NCBI GenBank assembly: GCA_934183705.1
Contig: CAKPSW010000011.1
Coordinates: 1-25,758, forward strand
Reading direction: 5' to 3'
Length of the DNA stretch: 25,758 bases
Source of the DNA: an uncultured Bacilli bacterium
GTDB lineage: Bacteria > Bacillota_I > Bacilli_A > RF39 > UBA660
Shown here: piece after piece, positions 7,142 to 15,141 of the stretch
Layout: each line of letters opens with the position of its first letter
Numbering within the stretch: position 1 is the stretch's first letter
The notes under the pieces: generated by a model
Database searches by the model: none
What the model was told of the DNA's origin: nothing
Seen by the model: the letters and a program-made list of their open reading frames with translations, nothing else
Made by a program: the position numbers and the translations under genes

Positions 7142-7861
7142 GTGGAAAGACTACAAAAGAAAATTGCATCTTTAGGATATTGTTCTAGAAGACATGCTGA
7201 AGAGTTAATAACTAAAGGTTTAGTAGAGGTAAATGGCGAAGTAGTAACTAAGCTTGGTAGCACTGTCAAACCTGGTGATGTTATTATAGTGGAAGGCAAT
7301 ATTTTAGATAATAACAAATCGTATGAATACTATTTACTTAATAAACCAAAAGGCGTTGTTACTACCACTAATGACGATAAAGATAGAACTACAGTAATTG
7401 ATCTTATAGATACAACATCAAGAATTTATCCTGTAGGTAGACTTGATTATGATACTTCAGGAATACTACTACTTACTAACGATGGCAACCTTGCAAATTT
7501 ACTTATGCGACCAGACTCATTAGTTGATAAAAAATATGTTGTTAAAGTTAAAGGAGAAGTTCACATCTCTGATGTTCAAAAACTTAGAAACGGCATCTAT
7601 ATAGATGGAATCAAAACTAAGAAAGCTAAAGTTAAACTAAAAAGTGTAGATAAAAAGAAATCTACTTCAATACTTGAGATTACTATTCATGAAGGAAAAA
7701 ATCATCAAATAAAAAAAATGTTCTCATCCCTTGGCTATGAAGTTATTAAACTAAGAAGAGAAGAGTATGCCAATCTAAACTTAAAAGGACTAAGACCTGG
7801 TGAATATCGACCTTTATCTGTTAAAGAAGTAAAAGTACTATATAGTCTTTGCAAGAAATAA
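7142..7861 (+). CDS. rluB: Ribosomal large-subunit pseudouridine synthase (RluB/RsuA family)
   Basis: The enzyme isomerises a specific uridine in rRNA to pseudouridine. The 239-residue protein has an N-terminal S4 RNA-binding domain (about 1-60, ERLQKKIASLGYCSRRHAEELI...VEVNGEVV). The catalytic domain follows, with LLNKPKGVV, then PVGRLDYDTSGILLLTNDG carrying the catalytic Asp102, and the EGKNHQIKKMF motif near 185. Length and layout are normal for RluB. I start at GTG 7142 because GGGGTGAT at 7130-7137 fits it; an upstream in-frame ATG at 7112 lies within the promoter -10 region and has no ribosome binding site. RsuA (small subunit) cannot be fully excluded, but the sequence order is RluB-like. 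Confidence 0.88.
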   Translation: MERLQKKIASLGYCSRRHAEELITKGLVEVNGEVVTKLGSTVKPGDVIIVEGNILDNNKSYEYYLLNKPKGVVTTTNDDKDRTTVIDLIDTTSRIYPVGRLDYDTSGILLLTNDGNLANLLMRPDSLVDKKYVVKVKGEVHISDVQKLRNGIYIDGIKTKKAKVKLKSVDKKKSTSILEITIHEGKNHQIKKMFSSLGYEVIKLRREEYANLNLKGLRPGEYRPLSVKEVKVLYSLCKK

Positions 7862-7878
7862 TTATTTTAGGGGGTTTT

Positions 7879-9417
7879 ATGAAGTACAAAATAATAGAAG
7901 ATAGTACCGCTAATTGCTGGCATCGTAATGATGAAGTAACTATCATTTCAGTAAGTGATTTTAACATTTTAATAAATGATAATCCAAAAGATATATTAAT
8001 TAATCTTCTTAAAGAAAATGAAATTTTAAGTCTTTTTAAATGTTCTTATTCCACTTTAAAAGCATTAGCGGATATTATAATAAATAATAGAGATACTAAT
8101 GACATTATAGACATCTTAAATAAAAATAATGTACCTTATTTTTCCTTTTATATCTGTGCTATTAATACCTATAGAAAAAGATATAAATATCTATTAGAAT
8201 TATATACTTCAAAAGATATAATTATAAGTTATAATGAAAATAGTATTGAAGGAGCTATTAAATTAGCTAAATATTTGAAAGGCAATGTTATTTTAGAAAA
8301 TACTAATATTGCACTTACAGAATATAAAGATATTTTAAATAAATATTTTTTAAGTGATATGAATAGAAGTGATATAAGTTTTTATTATCAAGAAAACAAT
8401 AAACCAATTAGCATGATAGAACTTTATAATACATCTATAATGGTGGATAATATTGTCTCTAAAGTTCGCAGTACTAATTTATCTCCAATAGAAAGTATAA
8501 TGTATATATATGATAACATTAAAAAAAGAATATATAAAAAAGATGAAGAGGACTATCATAACTCTTCAGATGTTAATTTAGTTCTTACTGGAGATGCTAT
8601 TGTGTGTTCTGGATATTCTAATGTATTTAATGCTATTTTAAGATGTATAGGTATTTCCGCTATGCCTCTTATTAGTACTACCGCTAATCATCAAAGAAGT
8701 ATTATCTATATCCGCGATGATAAATATAATATTGATGGAGTATATGTATTTGATCCAACTTGGGATCGAAAGAGAGATAGTAGGGATAATAATTATATAA
8801 ATAAATATAATTATTTCGCTATGCCATTGTCTCTTTCTAACAGGAGTGCCCCTGATGATTTTTCTAAAGCGCTTTCACTTTCTTTTGATGATATTATGAA
8901 ATGTAATGAAGATATTGTTAATGATGAAAGTATTAAAACAATGGATATGGTTAATAAGATTTTTGAGTTTATTATGAATAGGAGTTTTACGACTATTGAA
9001 AGTGAGAGCTTTAATGGTTTGTCGGGAAATAAAATTGTAGATAAATTAAGTGAAGCACATGCATTTGTTTTATCTAAATTTGATACTTGTTTTTTGGATG
9101 AAAAGGTATTTGCTAGGATATTATATAATACTAGAAAGGCTCAGTTTGAACATGGAGCTATTTCTACTTTAGATATCAGAGAAGTTAAAAGAACTGTAAT
9201 TGATAGATATGAAAGATTTAAAATTTCAGAACTTATGTTTCGTAATTTGAATATGGAAGAGATTAGGCTTAGACTTCTAATATATAAAATAGAACTAGTT
9301 GAAATTCTTGATAGGTACTTTAATATAATTCTATTTAAAGATATTCCGCTTAATAGAGGATTATCAAGAGGTAATCATAAAACTTTAAAAAAGAAAATTT
9401 ATCATCTTGACAACTAA
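7879..9417 (+). CDS. Transglutaminase-like (papain-fold) domain protein of unknown role
   Basis: The 512-residue protein starts at ATG 7879 behind AGGGGG, 17 bases after rluB, so the two are probably co-transcribed. A transglutaminase core lies at about 200-295. The expected triad is visible: Cys243 in VCSGYSNVFNAIL, His271 in ANHQRSIIY and Asp292 in VFDPTWDR. No signal peptide or membrane segment is seen, so it should be cytoplasmic, unlike many exported transglutaminase-like peptidases. The first 190 residues are Ile/Asn/Lys-rich and the C-terminal 200 residues are mostly helical; I recognise no domain in either. Substrate and function are unknown. Its last codons contain the -35 box of the downstream T-box promoter. 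Confidence 0.75.
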   Translation: MKYKIIEDSTANCWHRNDEVTIISVSDFNILINDNPKDILINLLKENEILSLFKCSYSTLKALADIIINNRDTNDIIDILNKNNVPYFSFYICAINTYRKRYKYLLELYTSKDIIISYNENSIEGAIKLAKYLKGNVILENTNIALTEYKDILNKYFLSDMNRSDISFYYQENNKPISMIELYNTSIMVDNIVSKVRSTNLSPIESIMYIYDNIKKRIYKKDEEDYHNSSDVNLVLTGDAIVCSGYSNVFNAILRCIGISAMPLISTTANHQRSIIYIRDDKYNIDGVYVFDPTWDRKRDSRDNNYINKYNYFAMPLSLSNRSAPDDFSKALSLSFDDIMKCNEDIVNDESIKTMDMVNKIFEFIMNRSFTTIESESFNGLSGNKIVDKLSEAHAFVLSKFDTCFLDEKVFARILYNTRKAQFEHGAISTLDIREVKRTVIDRYERFKISELMFRNLNMEEIRLRLLIYKIELVEILDRYFNIILFKDIPLNRGLSRGNHKTLKKKIYHLDN

Positions 9418-9435
9418 AAAAAAATAGCATATAAT
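9407..9435 (+). promoter_or_regulatory. Consensus promoter of the ileS T-box transcript
   Basis: TTGACA (9407-9412) and TATAAT (9430-9435) with a 17-base spacer form a perfect vegetative promoter. The -35 box lies within the last codons of the transglutaminase-like gene. Confidence 0.92.
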
Positions 9436-9442
9436 ATCTATG

Positions 9443-9660
9443 TGTTAAAGCAAAAGAAAGAGACGGTATAGTAAAATAATTATAGAGAGCTAATGTTTGG
9501 TGGAAATTAGTATGATGGTTACTATATAGATCACTCTGGATGTGTTTTTCTGAACATTTAGGAAAAGCCGGGAATAATCCCGTTATCAATAATGAGAGCA
9601 CTTATGTGAAGTAAGGTGGTACCGCGGTATATATCGTCCTTACAAATATAAGTGCTTTTT
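9443..9660 (+). promoter_or_regulatory. T-box leader controlling ileS (tRNA-Ile sensing)
   Basis: The leader carries the hallmark T-box sequence around 9613-9626 (AAGGTGGTACCGCG), whose TGGT pairs with the uncharged tRNA acceptor end. Stem I contains the AGAGAG and GGTG-type motifs (9484-9515). The likely specifier codon is ATC at 9530-9532, within TAGATCACTCTGG, which fits the isoleucyl-tRNA synthetase gene that follows. Uncharged tRNA-Ile should stabilise the antiterminator (AAGG...CCTT, about 9613-9641) over the terminator. Confidence 0.95.
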
Positions 9661-9661
9661 A
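9597..9661 (+). terminator. Conditional terminator of the T-box
   Basis: AGCACTTAT (9597-9605) pairs with ATAAGTGCT (9648-9656), followed by a T-run. It is mutually exclusive with the antiterminator that contains the T-box bulge. Confidence 0.88.
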
Positions 9662-9681
9662 ATTTAAAGGAGGAGAAAAAA

Positions 9682-12381
9682 ATGAACTATAAAGAAACAC
9701 TATTAATGCCTGAAACAAGTTTTCAGATGAGAGGAAATTTACCAGAAAATGAAAAAATACAAAGAGAAAAATGGGAAGAAATGAATTTATATGACAAAGT
9801 AAGAGAAAAAAACAAAGGCAAAACCCCATTTATTCTACACGATGGACCACCATATGCTAATGGAGATATTCATATCGGTCACGCAATGAATAAAATCCTA
9901 AAAGACTTTATCAATAGATATAAAATGATGAGTGGCTACGATATGATATATATTCCAGGATGGGATACTCATGGTCTTCCAATTGAACAAGCCGTAACTA
10001 ATAGTGGTATTGATAGAAAAAGTATGAGTAAAGCTGATTTTAGAGCTTTATGCGAAAAATATGCATATGAACAAATAGAAAAACAAATGAAAGGTTTTAA
10101 AGACTTAAATGTCTTAGCGGATTGGGCTCATCCATATATCACATTACAAAAAGAAATGGAAGCAAGACAAATTGAAGTATTTGCTACAATGGCAAAAAAA
10201 GGTTTAATATTCAAAGGCTTAAAACCAGTATATTGGAGTCCGTCATCAGAATCCGCTCTTGCCGAAGCAGAAATAGAATATCATGACCGAAAAGATCCAT
10301 CTATATATGTAGCATTTCCAGTAGTAGAAGGTAATGATATAGCAAAAGAAGGAGATAATCTAGTAATATGGACTACTACTCCTTGGACACTTCCATGTAA
10401 CACTGGTATTGCAGTTAGTAAAAGATTTGATTATGCCAAAGTATTAGTGGGTGATAAGTATTATATTGTGGCAAATGAACTACTAGATAGTCTAGCAAAA
10501 GAATTTGGCTGGGAAGATTATAAAGTAGAAAAAGTCTTCACAGGAGACAAAATAACAGGTATTAAATATAAACACGTATTCATGGATAGAATAGCACCAG
10601 TAGTAGAAGGCTTTCATGTAACACTAGATGCTGGTACTGGACTAGTTCATATGGCCCCTATGTATGGAGCAGATGACTTTATCATAGGAAAAGAAAATAA
10701 CTTAGAAATGATAAATGGTATTGATGATCAAGGAGTATTAAATGAATATTCAGGTGAATTTAGTGGTTTATTCTTTGAAGATGCTAACAAAGCCATAACT
10801 ACAAAACTAGATGAACTAGGAGTGCTACTTAAACTAAAATTTATAACACACTCATACCCACATGATTGGAGGACTAAGAAACCAGTTATCTTTAGAGCTA
10901 CTAAACAATGGTTCTGTAGTATTGATAAAATAAGAGATGATCTTCTAAATGAACTTGAAAATAACGTTAAGTTCCATACCGAATGGGGCAAAAAAAGATT
11001 ATATAATATGATTCATGATAGAGGAGACTGGTGTATTTCCAGACAAAGAGTATGGGGAGTACCTATTCCTATCTTCTATAATGAAGATGGTAGTGAAATC
11101 ATAGATTACGATATTATGATGCATGTAGCAGATTTGTTTAGAGAATATGGTTCTAATATATGGTTTGAAAGAGAAGCTAAAGACTTATTACCAGAAGGCT
11201 ATACAAACTCTGCTAGTCCAAATGGTAACTTTACCAAAGAAGAAGATATCATGGATGTATGGTTTGATTCTGGTTCTACTTGGAATGGACTCTTAATAGA
11301 ACAAGGCTTGCCATATCCATCAGATGTATATTTAGAAGGCTCAGATCAATATAGAGGATGGTTCAATAGCTCACTAATTTGTGGTGTAGCAGTAACTGGC
11401 AAGGCTCCTTATAAAGAATTAGTATCTCATGGATTTACATTAGATGGTAAAGGCAATAAAATGAGTAAAAGCCTAGGCAATGTAATAGTACCTGCAGATA
11501 TGATAAGACTACATGGAGCAGATATATTAAGATTATGGGTAGCATCAACAGATTACACTGAAGATGTAAGAATAAGTGATGAACTAATTAAACAAGTAAA
11601 AGAAAGTTATCGTAAGATAAGAAACACATATAAATTTATGCTTGGTAATCTAAAAGATTTTGATCCATTAAAAGATAGTATTAAATACGAAGATATGCCA
11701 TATTATGACAAATATATGATGAACGAACTTAATATATTTACCAAAAATGTACTAGATGAATATGAAGGATATAATTTCCAAAATGTATATAAATTAGTCA
11801 ATAACTTTGTATCATTTACTTTATCTAATTTCTATTTAGACTTCACTAAAGATATCTTATATATAGAGAAAGCAAATTCAAGAAAAAGAAGAAGTGTTCA
11901 AACAGTACTATATAATATTTTAAATAATGAAGTAAGATTACTTGCACCAATACTTCCATATACAAGTGAAGAAGTATATACCTTATTACCACATACTGAA
12001 GAATCAGTACATCTAACTGATATGCCAGAAGTAGTAACATACTCTGATAGCACTGAAGTATTAGAATTATTTAAACTATTCTTTGAGCTTAAAGAAAAAG
12101 TAAATAAAAAACTAGAGGAAGCAAGAGAAGAAAAAATAATTGGTTCCGCTCTTGAAGCAGTAGTAAAGATAAATTTAGATCCAAAATATAACGAAGTAAA
12201 AGAAAAATTATCTTCTTATTTACATCAGTTATTAATTGTATCAAAAGTAGAATATACTACTAGTGGTGAAGAAGTACTAGTAGAGAAGAGTACTGGCAAG
12301 AAATGTAATAGATGTTGGAACTATGTTGACAATTTAAAGGGTGATATCTGTGATAGATGTCATGATATTCTAAATAATTAG
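9682..12381 (+). CDS. ileS: Isoleucyl-tRNA synthetase
   Basis: This class I synthetase charges tRNA-Ile. The 899-residue protein is full length. The ATP-binding HIGH motif is at 64-67 (HIGH itself, in GDIHIGHAMNKIL) and KMSKS at 593-597. The editing (CP1) domain sits between them and contains the TTTPWTLPCNTG signature. The anticodon-binding domain follows, and the C-terminal zinc knuckle uses Cys875, Cys878, Cys890 and Cys893. I start at ATG 9682 behind AAAGGAGGA; the longer frame would begin inside the T-box terminator. This is the zinc-containing bacterial type, not the eukaryote-like mupirocin-resistant type. Expression should rise when isoleucyl-tRNA is short, through the T-box. Confidence 0.98.
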   Translation: MNYKETLLMPETSFQMRGNLPENEKIQREKWEEMNLYDKVREKNKGKTPFILHDGPPYANGDIHIGHAMNKILKDFINRYKMMSGYDMIYIPGWDTHGLPIEQAVTNSGIDRKSMSKADFRALCEKYAYEQIEKQMKGFKDLNVLADWAHPYITLQKEMEARQIEVFATMAKKGLIFKGLKPVYWSPSSESALAEAEIEYHDRKDPSIYVAFPVVEGNDIAKEGDNLVIWTTTPWTLPCNTGIAVSKRFDYAKVLVGDKYYIVANELLDSLAKEFGWEDYKVEKVFTGDKITGIKYKHVFMDRIAPVVEGFHVTLDAGTGLVHMAPMYGADDFIIGKENNLEMINGIDDQGVLNEYSGEFSGLFFEDANKAITTKLDELGVLLKLKFITHSYPHDWRTKKPVIFRATKQWFCSIDKIRDDLLNELENNVKFHTEWGKKRLYNMIHDRGDWCISRQRVWGVPIPIFYNEDGSEIIDYDIMMHVADLFREYGSNIWFEREAKDLLPEGYTNSASPNGNFTKEEDIMDVWFDSGSTWNGLLIEQGLPYPSDVYLEGSDQYRGWFNSSLICGVAVTGKAPYKELVSHGFTLDGKGNKMSKSLGNVIVPADMIRLHGADILRLWVASTDYTEDVRISDELIKQVKESYRKIRNTYKFMLGNLKDFDPLKDSIKYEDMPYYDKYMMNELNIFTKNVLDEYEGYNFQNVYKLVNNFVSFTLSNFYLDFTKDILYIEKANSRKRRSVQTVLYNILNNEVRLLAPILPYTSEEVYTLLPHTEESVHLTDMPEVVTYSDSTEVLELFKLFFELKEKVNKKLEEAREEKIIGSALEAVVKINLDPKYNEVKEKLSSYLHQLLIVSKVEYTTSGEEVLVEKSTGKKCNRCWNYVDNLKGDICDRCHDILNN

Positions 12382-12389
12382 CACCAAAC

Positions 12390-12418
12390 GAAAGGCAGTA
12401 AATACTGCTTTTCTTTAT
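12390..12418 (+). terminator. Terminator of ileS
   Basis: GAAAGGCAGTA (12390-12400) pairs with TACTGCTTTTC (12403-12413), with one G-T pair and the innermost bases opened as the loop. A T-rich stretch follows. Confidence 0.75.
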
Positions 12419-12430
12419 GTCGTTTTATTT

Positions 12431-12485
12431 GCTCCTTCAGCCAGTAGTCTTCCGGAGTATGATAGAGCCTAATGTCTCTATCATA
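12431..12485. other. Two adjacent hairpins between ileS and rpoZ, function unknown
   Basis: A perfect 10-bp stem TATGATAGAG (12458-12467) / CTCTATCATA (12476-12485) is preceded by a weaker GCTCC/GGAGT stem (12431-12435 / 12454-12458). The strong hairpin is followed by A, not T, and on the minus strand the T-run precedes it, so it is not a simple terminator for either strand. I see no ORF and no known riboswitch consensus. It could be a protein-binding palindrome or a 3' UTR structure. Confidence 0.45.
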
Positions 12486-12572
12486 AAAAAATATACTGTA
12501 AAATTATTGTAAAGACTATTGCAAATATTTAATATATATTATATTCTTATAATATAAGGGAGTGTGATAATA

Positions 12573-12773
12573 GTGATTTATCCATCAATAGACAAAATAT
12601 TAAATATTGTTGATTCTAAGTATGCATTAGTTTATGTTGTCTCTGAAAGGGCAAAACAAATGGCTAAAACAGGATACTATCAAAAGCCAATAAAAGAATA
12701 TAAAAGTGAAAAGGATATTGGTAGAGCCCTAGAAGAAGTATATGATGGACTTATTCATGTAGAGAGAGGTTAA
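12573..12773 (+). CDS. rpoZ: RNA polymerase omega subunit
   Basis: This 66-residue protein helps assemble and stabilise RNA polymerase by holding the beta-prime C-terminus. It starts MIYPSIDKILN, followed by the conserved helix VSERAKQM(A), and has the usual small size of Bacillota omega. The start is GTG 12573, chosen because MIYPSID is the family N-terminus; an in-frame GTG at 12564 is closer to the GGGAG site but adds residues not seen in the family. A TATAAT at 12548-12553 is a likely -10 box. In Bacillus rpoZ lies after gmk; here it is separate. Confidence 0.9.
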   Translation: MIYPSIDKILNIVDSKYALVYVVSERAKQMAKTGYYQKPIKEYKSEKDIGRALEEVYDGLIHVERG

Positions 12774-12785
12774 ACCTCTTTTTTT
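12765..12785 (+). terminator. Terminator of rpoZ
   Basis: AGAGGT (12765-12770) pairs with ACCTCT (12774-12779) around the TAA stop codon, followed by seven T. Confidence 0.85.
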
Positions 12786-12831
12786 GTTATATATCTATAA
12801 TTTCTTCATATATATTATTATGGAGAAAGGA

Positions 12832-12843
12832 ATGATAAAATAA
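12832..12843 (+). other. Three-codon ORF in the spoVS leader
   Basis: ATG-ATA-AAA-TAA occupies 12832-12843, directly behind AAAGG, and ends two bases before the spoVS ATG. The spoVS ATG itself sits about 15 bases from that Shine-Dalgarno sequence, which is long. The mini-ORF may therefore be what ribosomes load on first. No protein evidence exists for such a short frame. Confidence 0.35.
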
Positions 12844-12845
12844 TT

Positions 12846-13106
12846 ATGGAAACAATAAAAGTTTCATCGAAGTCTAATCCTAACTCAGTAGCAGGAGCGC
12901 TTGCTAATGTATTTAGAGAAAAAGGAATAGTAGAAGTACAAGCAATTGGTGCAGGAGCATTAAATCAAGCCATAAAAGGTATAGCTATAGCAAGAGGATT
13001 TGTAGCACCATCCGGTAAGAATTTAGTTTGTACTCCAGCATTTATAGATGTCAATATTGATGGAGATGAAAGAACTGCAATTAAACTTATAGTAGAGGCT
13101 AAATAG
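12846..13106 (+). CDS. spoVS: Stage V sporulation protein S
   Basis: The 86-residue protein is full length and matches SpoVS along its whole length: METIKVSSKSNPNSVAGALA at the start, the IGAGALNQAIKGIAIARG helix, then the APSGKNLVCTPAFIDV strand region and a C-terminal AIKLIVEAK. SpoVS is a small Alba-like protein needed for efficient sporulation and cortex/coat assembly in Bacillus. TATAAT at 12796-12801 is a likely -10 box. Its Shine-Dalgarno spacing is unusual (see the three-codon ORF just upstream). It forms its own transcription unit, ending in a terminator that includes the stop codon. Confidence 0.96.
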   Translation: METIKVSSKSNPNSVAGALANVFREKGIVEVQAIGAGALNQAIKGIAIARGFVAPSGKNLVCTPAFIDVNIDGDERTAIKLIVEAK

Positions 13107-13113
13107 CCTCTTT
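13094..13113 (+). terminator. Terminator of spoVS
   Basis: AGAGGCT (13094-13100) pairs with AGCCTCT (13105-13111) across an AAAT loop; the stop codon lies inside. The T-run is short (three T), then A-rich. Confidence 0.65.
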
Positions 13114-13127
13114 AAAAATATACAATA

Positions 13128-13154
13128 TTAGCAATTGATATTGACAATTGCTAA
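13128..13154. promoter_or_regulatory. CIRCE-like operator (probable HrcA site) over the htpG promoter
   Basis: TTAGCAATT (13128-13136), nine bases, then AATTGCTAA (13146-13154) gives a 27-bp palindrome. The classical CIRCE element is TTAGCACTC-N9-GAGTGCTAA, so arm length, spacer and the outer TTAGCA/TGCTAA are identical and only the inner three bases differ. Pairing in fact extends to 12 bp per arm (13126-13137 / 13145-13156). The palindrome covers the -35 box of htpG, where a bound repressor would block RNA polymerase. Confidence 0.7.
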
Positions 13155-13168
13155 TAAAGTGCTATAAT
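13141..13168 (+). promoter_or_regulatory. Sigma-A promoter of htpG
   Basis: TTGACA (13141-13146) and TATAAT (13163-13168), spacer 16 bases, both boxes perfect. The -35 box lies in the loop and right arm of the CIRCE-like palindrome. Confidence 0.93.
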
Positions 13169-13190
13169 TATACTTGTAGGAGATGGTGAT

Positions 13191-15071
13191 ATGAAAAAAA
13201 GACAATTTAAAACAGAAAGTAAAAAAGTATTAGATATAATGATAAATTCAATTTATACCAATAAAGAAATATTTTTAAGAGAATTAATATCTAATGCTAG
13301 TGATGCAATAGATAAACTACATTATTTATCCCTTACTGATAAAAATATTAAGGTTAATAATGATAATTTATGCATAAAAATAGATACTGATATTGAAAAA
13401 AGAGAACTTATTATTACTGATAATGGAATAGGTATGACTGAGGAAGAATTAGAAAATAACCTAGGTACTATTGCCCAGTCTGGTTCATTACGTTTTAAAG
13501 AAGAAAATTCTTGCCAAAATGATGCCAATATAATAGGTCAATTTGGAGTTGGATTTTATTCCGCCTTTATGGTAAGTGATAGAGTAATAGTAGAGTCAAA
13601 ATCTTATAAAGAAGATAAAGCATATATTTGGGAAAGCGATGGTAGTAGTGGTTATACAATATCATCTTCTGATAAGAAAGATAATGGTACTAAAATAACT
13701 CTTCATATTAAAGAAGATACAGAAGATTATAAATATAGTGATTTTCTTACTGAATATAAGATAAGAGAAATAGTACGTAAATATTCAGAATATATAAGTT
13801 ATCCAATAAAAATGGAAGTATCCAATACAAGAAAAAAAGAAGATAGTGATGAATATGAAACATATAAAGAATTAACTACTTTAAATAGTATAGTACCAAT
13901 ATGGAAGAAAAACAAAAAAGATATTAAAAATGAAGAATATAATAACTTTTATAGTGATAAATTCTATGACTATAGTGAACCACTAAAAACAATTCATTTT
14001 AATGTTGAAGGAAATGTAACATATACTGCTATGTTATTTATACCAAGTCATGCTCCATATAATTACTATAGTAAAGAGTATGAAAAAGGTCTGCAATTAT
14101 ATACTAATGGTGTATTAATAATGGATAGATGCAGTGATTTATTACCTGATTATTATAGCTTTGTAAGAGGTGTAGTAGATACTGAGGACATACCACTTAA
14201 TATTTCAAGAGAAACTCTTCAAGATAATAAAAATATTCCTCTTATTGCTAAAAGTATTGAAAGCAAAATAAAAAAAGAACTTCTAACAATGTTAAAAGAT
14301 AATCGTGAAGAATACGAAAAATTCTATAAAGCTTTTGGTATGCAAATTAAATTTGGTATATATAATGATTATGGAATTAATAAAGATAAACTTGTCGACT
14401 TACTTATGTTTTATTCTGCTAAAGAGAAGAAGTATATTACTCTAAGTGAATACGTAAGTAAATTAAAGAAAGGTGAAGATAATATTTATTATGCCTGTGG
14501 AGAGAGTATATCTAAAATTGATATGTTACCACAAGTAGAAATATTTAAGGATAAAGGTTATGATATACTTTATTTAACAGAATATATAGATGAATTTGCT
14601 ATTATGGCCCTAGGAGAATATGAAGGTAAAAAGTTTGTTAATACATCTTCTATTGATACAGATCCTAGTACAGAAAAAGAAAAAGAAGAAATAAAAAAAG
14701 AAAATGATGATAATACTTCTATGCTTAAAGAAATGAAAGAAATTCTAGGAGATAATGTTAGTGAAGTAAAATTTACTAATAGACTTCTTAAACATCCAGT
14801 ATGTCTAAATACTAGCGGAGATATTTCTACTTCTATGGAAAAAGTTATTAATGCTATGCCTACCGAAGAGAAGATAACTGCTAAAGAGGTACTTCTAATT
14901 AATGTTAATCATAGTATTAGTAACAAACTAAAAGAATTATATAAAAGTAATAAAGAAGAGTTCAGTAAATATACTAAAGTTATATATTGTGAAGCTAGAT
15001 TAATAGAAGGACTTTCTATTGAAAATCCTGCTGAATTTACATCTCTAGTATGTGAATTAATCTCTAAATAA
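13191..15071 (+). CDS. htpG: Molecular chaperone HtpG (bacterial Hsp90)
   Basis: This ATP-dependent dimeric chaperone is 626 residues, the normal family length. The N-terminal GHKL ATPase domain shows FLRELISNASDAIDKL (Glu and Asn for ATP/Mg), ITDNGIGMT and GQFGVGFYSAFMVS. The middle domain carries the catalytic-loop region RGVVDTEDIPLNISRE with its conserved Arg. The C-terminal dimerisation domain runs from about 505. The start ATG 13191 has GGAGATGGTGAT upstream. Regulation by heat through the CIRCE-like operator is inferred; in B. subtilis htpG is instead controlled by another route. Confidence 0.97.
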   Translation: MKKRQFKTESKKVLDIMINSIYTNKEIFLRELISNASDAIDKLHYLSLTDKNIKVNNDNLCIKIDTDIEKRELIITDNGIGMTEEELENNLGTIAQSGSLRFKEENSCQNDANIIGQFGVGFYSAFMVSDRVIVESKSYKEDKAYIWESDGSSGYTISSSDKKDNGTKITLHIKEDTEDYKYSDFLTEYKIREIVRKYSEYISYPIKMEVSNTRKKEDSDEYETYKELTTLNSIVPIWKKNKKDIKNEEYNNFYSDKFYDYSEPLKTIHFNVEGNVTYTAMLFIPSHAPYNYYSKEYEKGLQLYTNGVLIMDRCSDLLPDYYSFVRGVVDTEDIPLNISRETLQDNKNIPLIAKSIESKIKKELLTMLKDNREEYEKFYKAFGMQIKFGIYNDYGINKDKLVDLLMFYSAKEKKYITLSEYVSKLKKGEDNIYYACGESISKIDMLPQVEIFKDKGYDILYLTEYIDEFAIMALGEYEGKKFVNTSSIDTDPSTEKEKEEIKKENDDNTSMLKEMKEILGDNVSEVKFTNRLLKHPVCLNTSGDISTSMEKVINAMPTEEKITAKEVLLINVNHSISNKLKELYKSNKEEFSKYTKVIYCEARLIEGLSIENPAEFTSLVCELISK

Positions 15072-15072
15072 C

Positions 15073-15101
15073 AAAAAGTCAAAAGTATTTTTGACTTTTT
15101 T
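15073..15101 (+). terminator. Terminator of htpG
   Basis: AAAAAGTCAAAA (15073-15084) pairs with TTTTGACTTTTT (15089-15100), loop GTAT, followed by T. Confidence 0.85.
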
Positions 15102-15141
15102 CTATATATATGATAAAATACGTAAGTATGAGGGAGGATAT

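Noticed and set aside
9350..9601. Minus-strand frame across the T-box leader
   Set aside because: It runs through a well-defined T-box RNA on the other strand and has no ribosome binding site.
12458..12485. Hairpin as the terminator of ileS
   Set aside because: It is followed by A on the plus strand and the T-run precedes it on the minus strand; a proper terminator lies at 12390-12418.
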